NCBI GenBank assembly: GCA_964023205.1
Contig: OZ026848.1
Location: 4,764,501 to 4,828,500 of the forward strand
Length of the DNA stretch: 64,000 nt
Direction of reading: 5' to 3'
Origin: Lutraria lutraria
Lineage: Eukaryota; Mollusca; Bivalvia; Venerida; Mactridae
Every line of letters begins with the position of its first letter. Position 1 is the stretch's first letter. A program made the translations under genes and the position numbers. The notes below the pieces were generated by a model. That model did not search any database. It saw nothing but the letters and a program-made list of their open reading frames with translations, and was not told the DNA's origin. Shown here piece after piece: positions 7,965 through 16,610 of this stretch.

Positions 7965-8591
7965 ATGGATTGGATACCCTTACTACCGATAGAGCTGAGA
8001 CTTAAAATTTATCGTTATGTCATATGGGCTAACGCTAAAACATGGAAGATGGAGTTAGTGCACACATGGGCTACTCATAATGCTATACATAGCTTACAAC
8101 ATACAAATCATCGAAAGATAGAGAGACTGTTGAAGGATGTAGGTGATCGCCAGGACTTGTCATTCAACCAAAAATTACCTATTCTACGAAAACTGAATGT
8201 GGTACAACAAAGCTTAGATCGTATGTTATCTACGACATGGGATTTTTTAATCCACGATGCTAATTTGAGCGACGTATCTGCCTTAGCTAACAATTTTCGT
8301 TCTACCCCCAATGTGATATGGTTCAGTATGGCTGAAGAGGACAATGGGAGATCTCACCCCGGATGGCGTCAGTATTCACAGTTTAAAATACGTGGTATCA
8401 TGGTATTTAAGAGACAGGTACCGTTCACTCATGTTATTCATATTCTACAGTATCGTGCCGTGTTCTATATATTAAGGCATCGCTTAAGAGAAGTCAAAGA
8501 CGAGATTGAAGCCGTTCATGCGAATCGACCTAGAATAGTGATTTGTTCAGGAAATATTCAATTATGGTTAAACCATCTAGACGATTTATAA
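7965..8591 (+). CDS. F-box-like N-terminal protein
   Basis: 208 residues from ATG 7965. It opens MDWIPLLPIELRLKIYRYV, which matches the LPxELxxxIxxYv start of F-box domains. Similar short F-box-like starts are known in Polinton and large DNA virus proteins. The remainder has no repeat or domain I recognise. It contains long amphipathic stretches and a final Trp-rich segment, and it overlaps the next gene by 28 nt. If the F-box is real, it would connect an unknown substrate to an SCF ubiquitin ligase. That is inference. Confidence 0.7.
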   Translation: MDWIPLLPIELRLKIYRYVIWANAKTWKMELVHTWATHNAIHSLQHTNHRKIERLLKDVGDRQDLSFNQKLPILRKLNVVQQSLDRMLSTTWDFLIHDANLSDVSALANNFRSTPNVIWFSMAEEDNGRSHPGWRQYSQFKIRGIMVFKRQVPFTHVIHILQYRAVFYILRHRLREVKDEIEAVHANRPRIVICSGNIQLWLNHLDDL

Positions 8592-8851
8592 GTTTATATT
8601 ACATTTTGGACTTTGAGCTGTATACGGATACGTTATACAGTATTGTACAAGATGACCTTGTCAAGGTCAAGGACATTCGCGCGTGGATTCTGAACCCTCA
8701 CACGTTTGAACTATTTAGACAGATGATTCGTGATGCTATGATCAGTGCACACTTAGACTTGAAAGCTATCCATCGAGACGATTGGAATACTTATGTATGT
8801 AACGATAGAGTGATTCACACGATTCAAGAGTGGAACAGTTTGATATTATGA
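8564..8851 (+). CDS. Polinton protein of unknown function (96 aa)
   Basis: ATG 8564 gives MVKPSRRFISLYYILDF; an earlier TTG in the same frame is less likely. The gene overlaps its upstream neighbour by 28 nt and its stop overlaps the next ATG (ATGA). The protein is mixed alpha/beta in composition, without cysteine clusters or membrane segments. I recognise no family. Its place between the polymerase and the ATPase is typical for variable Polinton genes. Confidence 0.6.
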   Translation: MVKPSRRFISLYYILDFELYTDTLYSIVQDDLVKVKDIRAWILNPHTFELFRQMIRDAMISAHLDLKAIHRDDWNTYVCNDRVIHTIQEWNSLIL

Positions 8852-9192
8852 ACCATACCCTGTTGAGAAAAGCATTGGTATTTGCTTATCGTATGAAGAT
8901 ACCTGAAGGTCATCATTCTCTGGAATGGATTCGACAACAGTTGAGTACACCAGACATGTTTGAAGAAATGAAACATGGACTTCATGTGATGAATTCATTT
9001 TATAAACAATCAGTACCCATGGACTTGAGTGAAACGGATTGGTTCAAACAGGTGGTGAACAATGACTCTGTGTTAACATTTCTGAGTCAATTTGGACATT
9101 CAGAATGTGTGTTTGAATTTTCTGACAAACTGTTGTTACCCTTACATGACATGTGTTGTTCTTGTTGTGATTATTCTTGTACTCATACCTAA
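8848..9192 (+). CDS. Polinton protein with C-terminal Cys cluster (114 aa)
   Basis: The start at ATG 8848 overlaps the previous stop by ATGA coupling. The body is helical and rich in Met and Phe. The last residues carry CCSCCDYSC, six cysteines within about 12 residues, that could bind metal or form disulfides. An AATAAA pair at 9232-9241 follows, so this may end the polymerase-side transcript. Function unknown. Confidence 0.6.
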   Translation: MNHTLLRKALVFAYRMKIPEGHHSLEWIRQQLSTPDMFEEMKHGLHVMNSFYKQSVPMDLSETDWFKQVVNNDSVLTFLSQFGHSECVFEFSDKLLLPLHDMCCSCCDYSCTHT

Positions 9193-9231
9193 ACTTGTAA
9201 AGAACTCAATCATGTTTTATCTGGTTACACA

Positions 9232-9241
9232 AATAAATAAA
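9232..9241 (+). terminator. Tandem poly(A) signals
   Basis: AATAAA occurs twice (9232-9237 and 9236-9241), 40 nt past the stop of the preceding gene and just ahead of the ATPase gene. Confidence 0.5.
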
Positions 9242-9281
9242 ATGTTTTTCTTCCAATAGTGTTAGTTGTGATTTTCACGTC

Positions 9282-9929
9282 ATGGAGTCCAGTTTACTTT
9301 TTAAGCATCCTTGCAATATGTTTATCTCAGGCCCTAGTGGCTCTGGTAAAACACAATTTGTAAAAAAGGTGTTGGAATACAAATCAGATTTGTTTCAAGT
9401 AGTACCAGAGCGTATTGTATGGTGTTACAAAGAATGGCAAGTAGCCTATGCACAGTTACAAGAACAAGAACCTAGTATTCGGTTCATACAGGGGATACCT
9501 GACGAGGATGAAGAGATAGTAGAGGATACATCCATTCCTCATTTAATTATATTTGATGACATGCTTGGTGATAAAGATGAAGAGAAAATCAAATTATGGT
9601 TTACACGAAAAGGTCACCATCGTAATGCTAGTGTGATCTACATTACACAAAACATGTTTCAACAATCGAAAGCCAGTCGTACCCTGAGTTTAAATGCACA
9701 TTACATGATCTTATTTCAAAACACAAGAGATAAAGGACAAATCAAAGTGTTGGCGAATCAAATTCAATTGCCACACTTGTTACCCGCTTATCAAGATGCT
9801 ATCTCTACACCTCATGGGTATTTAGTGATTGACTTTCACCCTCAAACACCAGACAGTTATCGGTTAAGAACAGATATTTTTCATCACTGGATCACTGGAG
9901 AAAAACGTGGACCAGTTGTGTATATATAA
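9282..9929 (+). CDS. ATP: Genome-packaging ATPase (FtsK/HerA, A32-like)
   Basis: 215 residues from ATG 9282. Walker A is GPSGSGKT at 17-24 and Walker B is LIIFDDM at 88-94; an ITQNMF sensor-type strand follows. The length and layout match the Polinton packaging ATPase, which is related to the A32 family and is thought to pump DNA into the capsid. The gene is intact. Confidence 0.93.
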   Translation: MESSLLFKHPCNMFISGPSGSGKTQFVKKVLEYKSDLFQVVPERIVWCYKEWQVAYAQLQEQEPSIRFIQGIPDEDEEIVEDTSIPHLIIFDDMLGDKDEEKIKLWFTRKGHHRNASVIYITQNMFQQSKASRTLSLNAHYMILFQNTRDKGQIKVLANQIQLPHLLPAYQDAISTPHGYLVIDFHPQTPDSYRLRTDIFHHWITGEKRGPVVYI

Positions 9930-9930
9930 A
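9923..9930 (+). promoter_or_regulatory. TATA box, core-protein gene
   Basis: TATATAAA overlaps the end of the ATPase gene and lies 33 bp before ATG 9964. TCAGTC at 9955-9960 has initiator-like sequence at the right distance. Confidence 0.55.
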
Positions 9931-9963
9931 CATCGTTTACTCATATAAGATCATTCAGTCATC

Positions 9964-11142
9964 ATGTCAGCCACAGCCATAGCTCAATCGTTAGAACATT
10001 TGGGTCAGGAACGAGACCCTACTGTACGGGAGCAAATGCTACGGTCTGGATTAAAAGAAATGCTCAAGTGGTTCACCTTAGCAGCAAAGGTGATTTTAAA
10101 AAAGAAAATTGTGCTACCTAAACAAACACAAAACTTTATGCAAAAACATCAGCATGAATTAGAGCAGCTGGGAGATGATCAAGTGGACATGGATACTAAA
10201 CGTCAACTCATATTGAAACCAGGAGGAGGTGGATTTCTTGGTGGAGTCATGATACGAAGTTTACTCCGATGGAATGGTCAAAAGACGATTCGTAAATTCG
10301 GTCAGCAAGCAAGAAAATCTCCAGCTAAAAAAGCCAGAAAAGCGCCTGCTAGAAAACCTAGAAAATCTCCAGCTAAAAGAGCAAGAAAAGCACCAGCCAG
10401 AAAAGCTCCAGCTAAAAAAGTAGTCAGAAAATCGCCTGCCAAGATCAATGAACGTTTTATTACTCTCCGTCGTCGAAAGCAAACCACTTCAACACCCTCT
10501 ATAGCTGTAACTCCAATCAGTAAGTTACAATGGTCTCCTATCAGTCCTGTGAGTAGTTTGAGCTTTAGCTCATCTAGAAATTCATCTAAAAGCTCATCTC
10601 AAAATTCTTCTAGAAGTGGACCAAACAGAAGTTTTACTTCTCAGAATCCATCTAAAAGTTTAAGAAGTTCATCTAGAAGTTTATCTAGAAGTGGACCAAG
10701 CTCTTTTAGCACACCTAGAAGTTCAAGAAGTTTATCAAGAAGTGGACCAAGCAGTTCATCAAGAAATTTATCTAGAAGTTATTCAAGCAGTGGGCCAAGC
10801 AGTTTATCTAGAAGTGGACCAAGCAGTTTGAGTTTGAGTTTATCTAGAAGTTCGCCAAGTAGTTTGAGTTATTCAAGCAGTGGGTCAAGTAGTTTATCTA
10901 GGAGCACACCTAGAAATTCATCTAGGAGTTCATCCAGCAGATCATCTAACAGTTCATCCAGTAGATCACCTCCCAGTTCAAGAAGTTCACCAGACACTCC
11001 ATTGTGCCGTTTTTCACCCCTATCCTTATCTACCTTATCAAGACAGGCTGTCTTGAAACCCCTTTTGAGACATCGTATTCACCTGATGAGACAGGGCCCT
11101 ATGAATCCAGCTTCAAGACAAGCCTTTGATGCTTTAGTATAA
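9964..11142 (+). CDS. Basic core-type protein with SPAKK repeats and Ser/Arg tail
   Basis: 392 residues from ATG 9964. The N-terminal domain (about 1-100) is homologous to the next gene: both share a LKEM/SKEM helix, an NVL or VILK segment, an LxxLxxD region and a KR(Q/V)L...GG end. Residues about 115-160 are a histone-H1-like array of KSPAKKARKAP units, the type that binds AT-rich DNA. A long Ser-rich region with SRS and SGPSS repeats (about 185-350) follows and could be heavily phosphorylated. This suggests a DNA-condensing virion protein comparable to adenoviral core proteins; the role is inferred. Confidence 0.8.
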   Translation: MSATAIAQSLEHLGQERDPTVREQMLRSGLKEMLKWFTLAAKVILKKKIVLPKQTQNFMQKHQHELEQLGDDQVDMDTKRQLILKPGGGGFLGGVMIRSLLRWNGQKTIRKFGQQARKSPAKKARKAPARKPRKSPAKRARKAPARKAPAKKVVRKSPAKINERFITLRRRKQTTSTPSIAVTPISKLQWSPISPVSSLSFSSSRNSSKSSSQNSSRSGPNRSFTSQNPSKSLRSSSRSLSRSGPSSFSTPRSSRSLSRSGPSSSSRNLSRSYSSSGPSSLSRSGPSSLSLSLSRSSPSSLSYSSSGSSSLSRSTPRNSSRSSSSRSSNSSSSRSPPSSRSSPDTPLCRFSPLSLSTLSRQAVLKPLLRHRIHLMRQGPMNPASRQAFDALV

Positions 11143-11145
11143 AAG
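11138..11145 (+). promoter_or_regulatory. TATA box embedded in a stop codon
   Basis: TATAAAAG includes the TAA stop of the preceding gene and lies 36 bp above ATG 11181. Confidence 0.5.
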
Positions 11146-11180
11146 CTGTGAAGAAGTAAAAACAGGTATTATTTGACATA

Positions 11181-11552
11181 ATGGCACCAAAGAGACCACT
11201 CCTGCATAAATACGGACATCTGGTTTTGGGTTTAACTCAAGCCCCAGATGGGTTAAGAAGAAAGATGATACATGGAGCATCTAAAGAAATGATTCAATGT
11301 GTGGCAGAATGCTGTCAGAATGTTTTAAAAGGCAATGTTGCCTTATCCCCCTCTCAAAAGCAAAGGTTGAAGTCCAAGCGTCAACATCTCCGCACTTTAG
11401 CAGATAAAAGAGTATCCATTCAAAAAAAGAAACGTGTGTTGAATCAAAAAGGAGGATTATTTCCATTACTGGCTCTTGCTCCAATCATTGCTAAAGCTGT
11501 TGCTGCAGGAGCACTCAGTGGAGGTGTTGCCACACTGGTGAAAAAGCTATGA
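11181..11552 (+). CDS. Core/PX-type protein with hydrophobic C-terminus
   Basis: 123 residues from ATG 11181. It has a basic N-terminal helical domain paralogous to the start of the preceding gene. A GG hinge follows, then a hydrophobic segment (LFPLLALAPIIAKAVAAGALSGGV) ending VKKL. Small proteins with this KR...L.QKGG(F/L) plus hydrophobic tail recur in invertebrate Polintons and resemble adenoviral minor core proteins in plan. The tail could insert into membranes. The stop overlaps the next ATG. Confidence 0.75.
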   Translation: MAPKRPLLHKYGHLVLGLTQAPDGLRRKMIHGASKEMIQCVAECCQNVLKGNVALSPSQKQRLKSKRQHLRTLADKRVSIQKKKRVLNQKGGLFPLLALAPIIAKAVAAGALSGGVATLVKKL

Positions 11553-12298
11553 AGAAAATGGCTATCGTCCCATTCAAAATGCTAGAAGAGATGAATCGAT
11601 GGAAAACAGAACAACGACCACGTTTACCTCCTCCCCCGCAAGTCAGTCAAACATCCGATTTACAGAAACAAATGGGAGACGTATTACAAAATGAATCGTT
11701 GTCTGAATCAGAAAAAGCACAACACTATGGGCAAGTCTTGCAAAGGTTTCAACTGTCTCATCAAAAAGCACGTGAACCGGCTACTCTGGCTGCACCGGTT
11801 GCACCGGCTGCACCGGTTGTTCCAGCTGCTCAAGGTGCACAAGGGGCACAAGCGGCTCCTGCTACATTGACGGATCGGATTCTTGAAAGTGTTCCTACTA
11901 CCATGCGTCGAAAAACTCAGCTTTTATTACACTTTCTACAAAATCATCCCCACATGTCATGGAATGATCATGGGATGTTGGAATACCATGGAAAACCAAT
12001 ACAAGGATCCAACATTATTGATTTGGTCAATGATGTCATACGTCATAGAAAAGGGTCGGAGCCTAGAGGATGGGAACAGTTTTCTAGTGGACTAAGAGAT
12101 GTCAATGTACCACAAGAAGTGATAGGAAATAAACGGAGATGGTCATGGATGCAAAAAGCAGACGACTCGGAGGAAGATGATGAATTCTTTGATAGTTTTG
12201 TTGAGCCTCCTTCACCTATAAGTAAACGGATGAAAGCAGAACCTATAAGTAAACCTGTCAAACAGATGAAAGCAGAACCTAAGTGGGAAGCCTACTAG
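11549..12298 (+). CDS. Conserved Polinton protein with SVP..RRKxQLLL domain
   Basis: 249 residues from ATG 11549 (ATG 11558 is also possible). The N-terminal half is low complexity (PPPPQ and repeated APAAP/QGAQ). The conserved part, about residues 110-205, has the pattern SVPTTMRRKTQLLL...W...G...IxGSNIIDLVND..R......GW..F..GL...NVP, which I know from many invertebrate Polintons. A bipartite-looking acidic then basic tail follows, with two near-copies of an ISKPVKQMKAEP-type unit. Function unknown; its position among structural genes suggests a virion component. Confidence 0.8.
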   Translation: MKKMAIVPFKMLEEMNRWKTEQRPRLPPPPQVSQTSDLQKQMGDVLQNESLSESEKAQHYGQVLQRFQLSHQKAREPATLAAPVAPAAPVVPAAQGAQGAQAAPATLTDRILESVPTTMRRKTQLLLHFLQNHPHMSWNDHGMLEYHGKPIQGSNIIDLVNDVIRHRKGSEPRGWEQFSSGLRDVNVPQEVIGNKRRWSWMQKADDSEEDDEFFDSFVEPPSPISKRMKAEPISKPVKQMKAEPKWEAY

Positions 12299-12303
12299 AC
12301 AAC

Positions 12304-13377
12304 ATGAACAAAAAGGTAGACAGTCTGTTACATCAGATTTATTATGATCCCCATCATCCGGCTGGTTTTGGTGGGGTAGAACGTCTTACTACAGCAGCTC
12401 GAACTCAACTGAAATCCATTACGCCAAGTCAAGTGCGATCCTGGTTGAAGGGACAAAAGACCTATACCCTGCACAAACCTATCCGTAGGGCATTCTCGAG
12501 ACGGAAAACAATTGTGGGTGGTATTGATCATCAATGGCAAGCTGATTTGGCAGACATGCAATCCTTGGCTCAGTACAACACCCCTTATCGATATTTGTTG
12601 TGTGTCATTGACGTGTTTTCAAAATATGCTTGGGTCGTTCCCCTCAAGGATAAAACGGGGCTCACATTGGTGGAAGCGTTTCGCTCTATTCTTAAAACGA
12701 GACAACCTAAAGCGTTGCAAACCGATAAAGGAACAGAATTCAAGAATCAAAGGTTTCAACAGTTTTTAGACAAAGTAGGGATTCATTATTTTACGACTGA
12801 AAACCCAGAAACGAAGGCTAGTATAGTGGAACGTTTTCAACGGACATTAAAATCACGCATGTGGAAATACTTTACGCATCATAAAACACGAAGGTATATT
12901 CAGGTATTGCCTGATCTCGTGCATGCCTATAATCATCGTGTTCATCGTAGTATACAAATGGCACCCGTATCCGTGAATGAGAATAACGAATCTCAAGTGG
13001 CCTTGACCTTGTATGGAAAATCAAGAAAGAAAGCGTCGACGACCCTTCATGTGGGAGATATTGTTCGTATCAATAAAACAAAACGTACATTTGATAAAGG
13101 TTATCTACCCAACTGGACCACTGAACTGTTTAAAGTGATCCAAGTCAAAAAGACCTCTCCTGCTACTGTGAAATTGACTGATTTAGACGGAGAACCCATT
13201 TTGGGTTCGTTTTATTTCTCTGAAGTACAGGTTATAAAAGATGATGCTATCTATGAAATTGAATCAGTGCTCGCCCATCGCCAGAGTAAGGTAGACGGAA
13301 GACGAGAAATTAAAGTGCATTGGAAAGGTTATCCTTCGAAATTTGACAGTTGGATTCCCGAATCCCATCTCGTTTGA
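12304..13377 (+). CDS. INT: Retroviral-type integrase with chromodomain
   Basis: ATG 12304 gives 357 residues; an in-frame GTG at 12283 would overlap the previous gene. The catalytic core shows Asp81 (in QADLAD), Asp141 (QTDKGTEF) and Glu176 (SIVERFQRTLK), with about 35 residues between the last two. The C-terminus is a chromodomain of the form YEIESVL...VHWKGYPSKFDSWIPESHL, which could bind methylated histone tails and steer integration. The protein inserts the element and creates the 6-bp target duplication seen here. The frame is intact. Confidence 0.95.
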   Translation: MNKKVDSLLHQIYYDPHHPAGFGGVERLTTAARTQLKSITPSQVRSWLKGQKTYTLHKPIRRAFSRRKTIVGGIDHQWQADLADMQSLAQYNTPYRYLLCVIDVFSKYAWVVPLKDKTGLTLVEAFRSILKTRQPKALQTDKGTEFKNQRFQQFLDKVGIHYFTTENPETKASIVERFQRTLKSRMWKYFTHHKTRRYIQVLPDLVHAYNHRVHRSIQMAPVSVNENNESQVALTLYGKSRKKASTTLHVGDIVRINKTKRTFDKGYLPNWTTELFKVIQVKKTSPATVKLTDLDGEPILGSFYFSEVQVIKDDAIYEIESVLAHRQSKVDGRREIKVHWKGYPSKFDSWIPESHLV

Positions 13378-13396
13378 ACTGGTTAATAAATACATC

Positions 13397-13642
13397 ATGT
13401 CTCAAACTGATACGGCCAGTGTGGTAGTGACTGCCTCAGAGCAAACCAAATTGTGTGAACCCATAAATAAGGTCATTTTTTTGTCACAAATTGTAGTGGT
13501 ATTTATTATTATTACCGTATCGCTATTTAATTTGTGTTTTCAACGACCCGATCGAGAATTGTGGCTTCTGCTTTTAAGTAGTTCTCTAGGTTATATTCTA
13601 CCGAATCCCTCCTTTAAATTCAATAAACCTAAATCAACATGA
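13397..13642 (+). CDS. Small two-span membrane protein
   Basis: ATG 13397 gives 81 residues; the frame is open from an upstream TTG inside the integrase. Two hydrophobic segments are clear: VIFLSQIVVVFIIITVSLF and ELWLLLLSSSLGYILPNP. The second motif recurs in Polinton small proteins. The stop overlaps the start of the capsid gene. A membrane role in entry or exit is possible but unproven. Confidence 0.75.
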   Translation: MSQTDTASVVVTASEQTKLCEPINKVIFLSQIVVVFIIITVSLFNLCFQRPDRELWLLLLSSSLGYILPNPSFKFNKPKST

Positions 13643-14481
13643 GTTCGTTTTACATTACACTCATGAGTGATAGCTCTATGGATTTATTCCAAGACAATAC
13701 GCAATGTTGTTTTCGTACCAAACTGGCAAAACCCATCCATCTCAATAAACAAGACTGGGAAATTGCCTTAGTGGAAATGATTGTTCCTAGTCAGGTCATT
13801 AATGTCACTGAAGAAGAGCGACATTTCTACATTGTCACACACGATCCTGTCCTGGGTAAGGCCTTAGAAAACTTTGAGAACTATTGTACTCTCCCCAATA
13901 AAGAAGAAAAAGGTGTACGACTTTGTATTCCTATAGGAACTTATGTCACACCCCAACATTTGATCGAGACGATTGACTTTACCGTGAAAGATCAATTAGG
14001 TAAAATATTTAGACAGAAAGGGCTTCGATTTACCATGGGTTTTTCAGGACAAAGTAAACGCGCAAAACTGGACAGTTCGGATCAACTAGGCATTCAGTTT
14101 CATCCTCACATGTTTATTAAACTGGGTGGAGCCCCTGATAGTTCTTCTACCATCTTTTTTAAAGACACTCCAGATCCGTTTCCTCATGGCGTAGATATTA
14201 ACATGGGTCATAATCATTTGTTTGTTTATTCCGACCTCGCGTCTTATACCTATTTGGGAAACATAGAAGCCCCCATCTTACGTGTAGCTCCATTTGATCC
14301 GAGAACGAAAGCAGGAACTAACCCCCATATTCATTTCGAGTTCTTGAATTTACACTATGTACCACTGGCTAAAGCCGACTTTGACACCATCATTATCCAT
14401 ATAAGGGGTGACACTGGCCAGTCTATTCAGTTTATTCATCGGAAGTCTATGGTGAAACTACACCTACGTCAAAGACAATGA
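13639..14481 (+). CDS. Minor capsid (penton-like) protein
   Basis: 280 residues from ATG 13639. The opening SFYITLMSDSSMDLFQDNT followed by FRTKLAKPIHL and WEIALVEM matches the single-jelly-roll minor capsid protein of Polintons, which builds the vertices. The gene sits directly upstream of the pX/pVI-like and major capsid genes, the usual order. Intact. Confidence 0.85.
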   Translation: MSSFYITLMSDSSMDLFQDNTQCCFRTKLAKPIHLNKQDWEIALVEMIVPSQVINVTEEERHFYIVTHDPVLGKALENFENYCTLPNKEEKGVRLCIPIGTYVTPQHLIETIDFTVKDQLGKIFRQKGLRFTMGFSGQSKRAKLDSSDQLGIQFHPHMFIKLGGAPDSSSTIFFKDTPDPFPHGVDINMGHNHLFVYSDLASYTYLGNIEAPILRVAPFDPRTKAGTNPHIHFEFLNLHYVPLAKADFDTIIIHIRGDTGQSIQFIHRKSMVKLHLRQRQ

Positions 14482-14843
14482 TACCTACTTACCAAGGTCA
14501 ACCTCGACAATATGGACACGGACTTGGATCCATGTTTAAGAAAGCCATGAAAAGAATTATGCCTTTATTGAATCCATTTGTGAAATCTGGAGTTCACACC
14601 TTGAAAAAAGAAGGACTCCAGCAAGGAAGAGCCGCTATCAATGATATCTTGACAGGATCAAACGTTAAACAAGTAATACGAAAACGTGGAGCCTCTGTAT
14701 TAAAAGATGTGGGTGAATCCTTGCTACGTGCCGTGGCCAACCCTAAAAGACGTATAAAGAGCAAACCAGTCAAGAAAAGACCTCATTCGAAACTTCATCA
14801 TCGCCGAGTTAAGCAGGCCAGACCTCTTGATATTTTCGATTAA
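14478..14843 (+). CDS. pX/pVI-like basic minor virion protein
   Basis: 121 residues, start overlapping the previous stop (ATGA). It begins with a Q-rich GHGLGSMFKKAMKRIMPLL segment, an amphipathic helix after a Gly-rich turn as in adenoviral pVI/pX-type proteins. A strongly basic second half follows (KRRIKSKPVKKRPH...HHRR). It may be a protease substrate or membrane-active virion protein. The similarity is one of plan and position. Confidence 0.7.
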   Translation: MIPTYQGQPRQYGHGLGSMFKKAMKRIMPLLNPFVKSGVHTLKKEGLQQGRAAINDILTGSNVKQVIRKRGASVLKDVGESLLRAVANPKRRIKSKPVKKRPHSKLHHRRVKQARPLDIFD

Positions 14844-14845
14844 TC

Positions 14846-16144
14846 ATGATGCAACACGGTTCCTGTGAATGTAGTAAGACAGAGTTGGATGTGTCTGTTG
14901 TGCCACCTACCATGACAGCCATGCAAGAAGGTCAATGGACTGAGCATTATCCCATTTCTGCTCTGGACAATAATGCTCCGATTGAATTTGTGATTCCTGC
15001 ACAGACAGAAAAATGGACAGATCTGAATAAATCTTACCTGTACCTAAAACTAAAAATTATACAGGCAGATGGTACAGACCTAGCGGCCGACAGTGAAATT
15101 GCTACCGTCAACAATTTCTTTCACAGCATGTTCTCAAGCATTGATGTGTACCTGAATAATAAACTGATCACCAGCAATGCGGACACGTATGCCTATCGGG
15201 CATACATAGAAAATTTACTCTCCTTCACCTCAAGCTGTAAAGACACTCAGCTTCAGGCGTTAGAGTTATGGGCTGAAGACACCCCTGGTCATATGAACAC
15301 CCACGCACATGACGGGGATAACAAGGGCTATATTGAGAGGCGTGCTCGTGTCCATCAAAGTCGTGTGGTGGAACTATGTGGACGACTTCATTTGGATCTG
15401 ATGATGCAAGATAAATATTTACCCAATGGTATGGAAATACGCTTAAGGCTAAACAAAGCGTCACCCCAATTCTGTCTCATGGGTGCCGCACCGGCTAAAA
15501 TCAAGTTTCTAGAAGCAGGATTTAATGTAAGAACAGTAGATTTACTGCCAGTGGTAGCCAATCAACTCAATCAACAGATTGCTCAACATAACATGAAAAT
15601 CCCCATCCGACGAACTGAAGTAAAAACATTTACGATTCCTAACGGTCAACGATCCAAGATTGAAGATCATTTATTTCAAGGTCAATTGCCAAAACGACTT
15701 ATCATCGGTATGGTAAGAAATGGAGACATGAATGGAGACATGGCTACCAACCCCTTTGATTTCCGTCATTTTACACTGAATCATCTGGAAGTCAGCATTG
15801 ACGGAAAAAGTATTCATAACAAAGCGTTTCAACCCAATTTTCAAACGTCAGAAGTTCTAAGATCCTACATGTCACTTTATCAAGCGACAGGATCTCTTGG
15901 GCTCAATCGTTCATTTGGATTGAGCATGACTGATTATCGGTTCGGATACACACTCTGGGGGTTGGACTTGACAGCAGATCAAGGTTGCGAGGAAGGTCAA
16001 CTCCATCCTATAAAAACGGGCAATCTGAGATTGGAATTTCACTTTGGAACAGCACTTGCACAAGCCATCAACGTGATTGTATTTGCGGAATACGACAATC
16101 AAATTGAAATCAATCAATTCAGAGAAGTGCTTCTAGATTATTAA
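14846..16144 (+). CDS. MCP: Major capsid protein (double jelly roll)
   Basis: 432 residues from ATG 14846 (a second ATG follows at once). Features of the Polinton hexon-like protein are clear: an early YPISALDNNAPIEFVIP strand, SSIDVYLNNKLI, and a C-terminal block with YTLWGLDL...GNLRLEFHF...NVIVFAEYDNQIEINQ. It forms pseudo-hexameric capsomers. Intact, adjacent to the minor capsid gene. Confidence 0.94.
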   Translation: MMQHGSCECSKTELDVSVVPPTMTAMQEGQWTEHYPISALDNNAPIEFVIPAQTEKWTDLNKSYLYLKLKIIQADGTDLAADSEIATVNNFFHSMFSSIDVYLNNKLITSNADTYAYRAYIENLLSFTSSCKDTQLQALELWAEDTPGHMNTHAHDGDNKGYIERRARVHQSRVVELCGRLHLDLMMQDKYLPNGMEIRLRLNKASPQFCLMGAAPAKIKFLEAGFNVRTVDLLPVVANQLNQQIAQHNMKIPIRRTEVKTFTIPNGQRSKIEDHLFQGQLPKRLIIGMVRNGDMNGDMATNPFDFRHFTLNHLEVSIDGKSIHNKAFQPNFQTSEVLRSYMSLYQATGSLGLNRSFGLSMTDYRFGYTLWGLDLTADQGCEEGQLHPIKTGNLRLEFHFGTALAQAINVIVFAEYDNQIEINQFREVLLDY

Positions 16145-16145
16145 G

Positions 16146-16610
16146 ATGGAAGACATGGATATTGAACACCTGGAAAAAGGACAAGATAACGAAATGAAGT
16201 TATTGGCGTATCCTTGTTGTACAAGTTCAAAGACGGACTTTTTACAAGAGTGCTTGAATCATCACGTCACAGAAGCACTCCAATCTTTAATTTATAATCA
16301 AGTGCATAAAGACTGTTATGGTTGTCGAGTGAATCATCCTAGTCAAGTACAACATGTACTCTGCTTATACACGAATACGGAAGAGTGGACAGAACTTTAC
16401 ATTCAAAAAGCTTTTCAACGTTTGGACGTGTTCAAGGTCATGGAAAAGTGGTATCCTGAATTAGTGACCTTGACCGATAGTGAAAAAGGAGACGCGTGTC
16501 GATTATGGATTCAATTTAAAGAAGAACTCACTCAGAATCAGTTCATAGATCAGTGGATCAGTGTTTGGGCTGAACGTGTCAACAGAAATTGGCATTATGG
16601 AGACGAATGA
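16146..16610 (+). CDS. Conserved Polinton Cys/His protein
   Basis: 154 residues from ATG 16146, one base after the capsid stop. The centre has KDCYGCRVNHPSQVQHVLC, a possible zinc site (C-x2-C-x3-H...H-x2-C). The same YGCxVNHPSQ motif recurs in other animal Polintons. The flanks are helical and acidic. Overlaps the protease start by 14 nt. Function unknown. Confidence 0.78.
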   Translation: MEDMDIEHLEKGQDNEMKLLAYPCCTSSKTDFLQECLNHHVTEALQSLIYNQVHKDCYGCRVNHPSQVQHVLCLYTNTEEWTELYIQKAFQRLDVFKVMEKWYPELVTLTDSEKGDACRLWIQFKEELTQNQFIDQWISVWAERVNRNWHYGDE

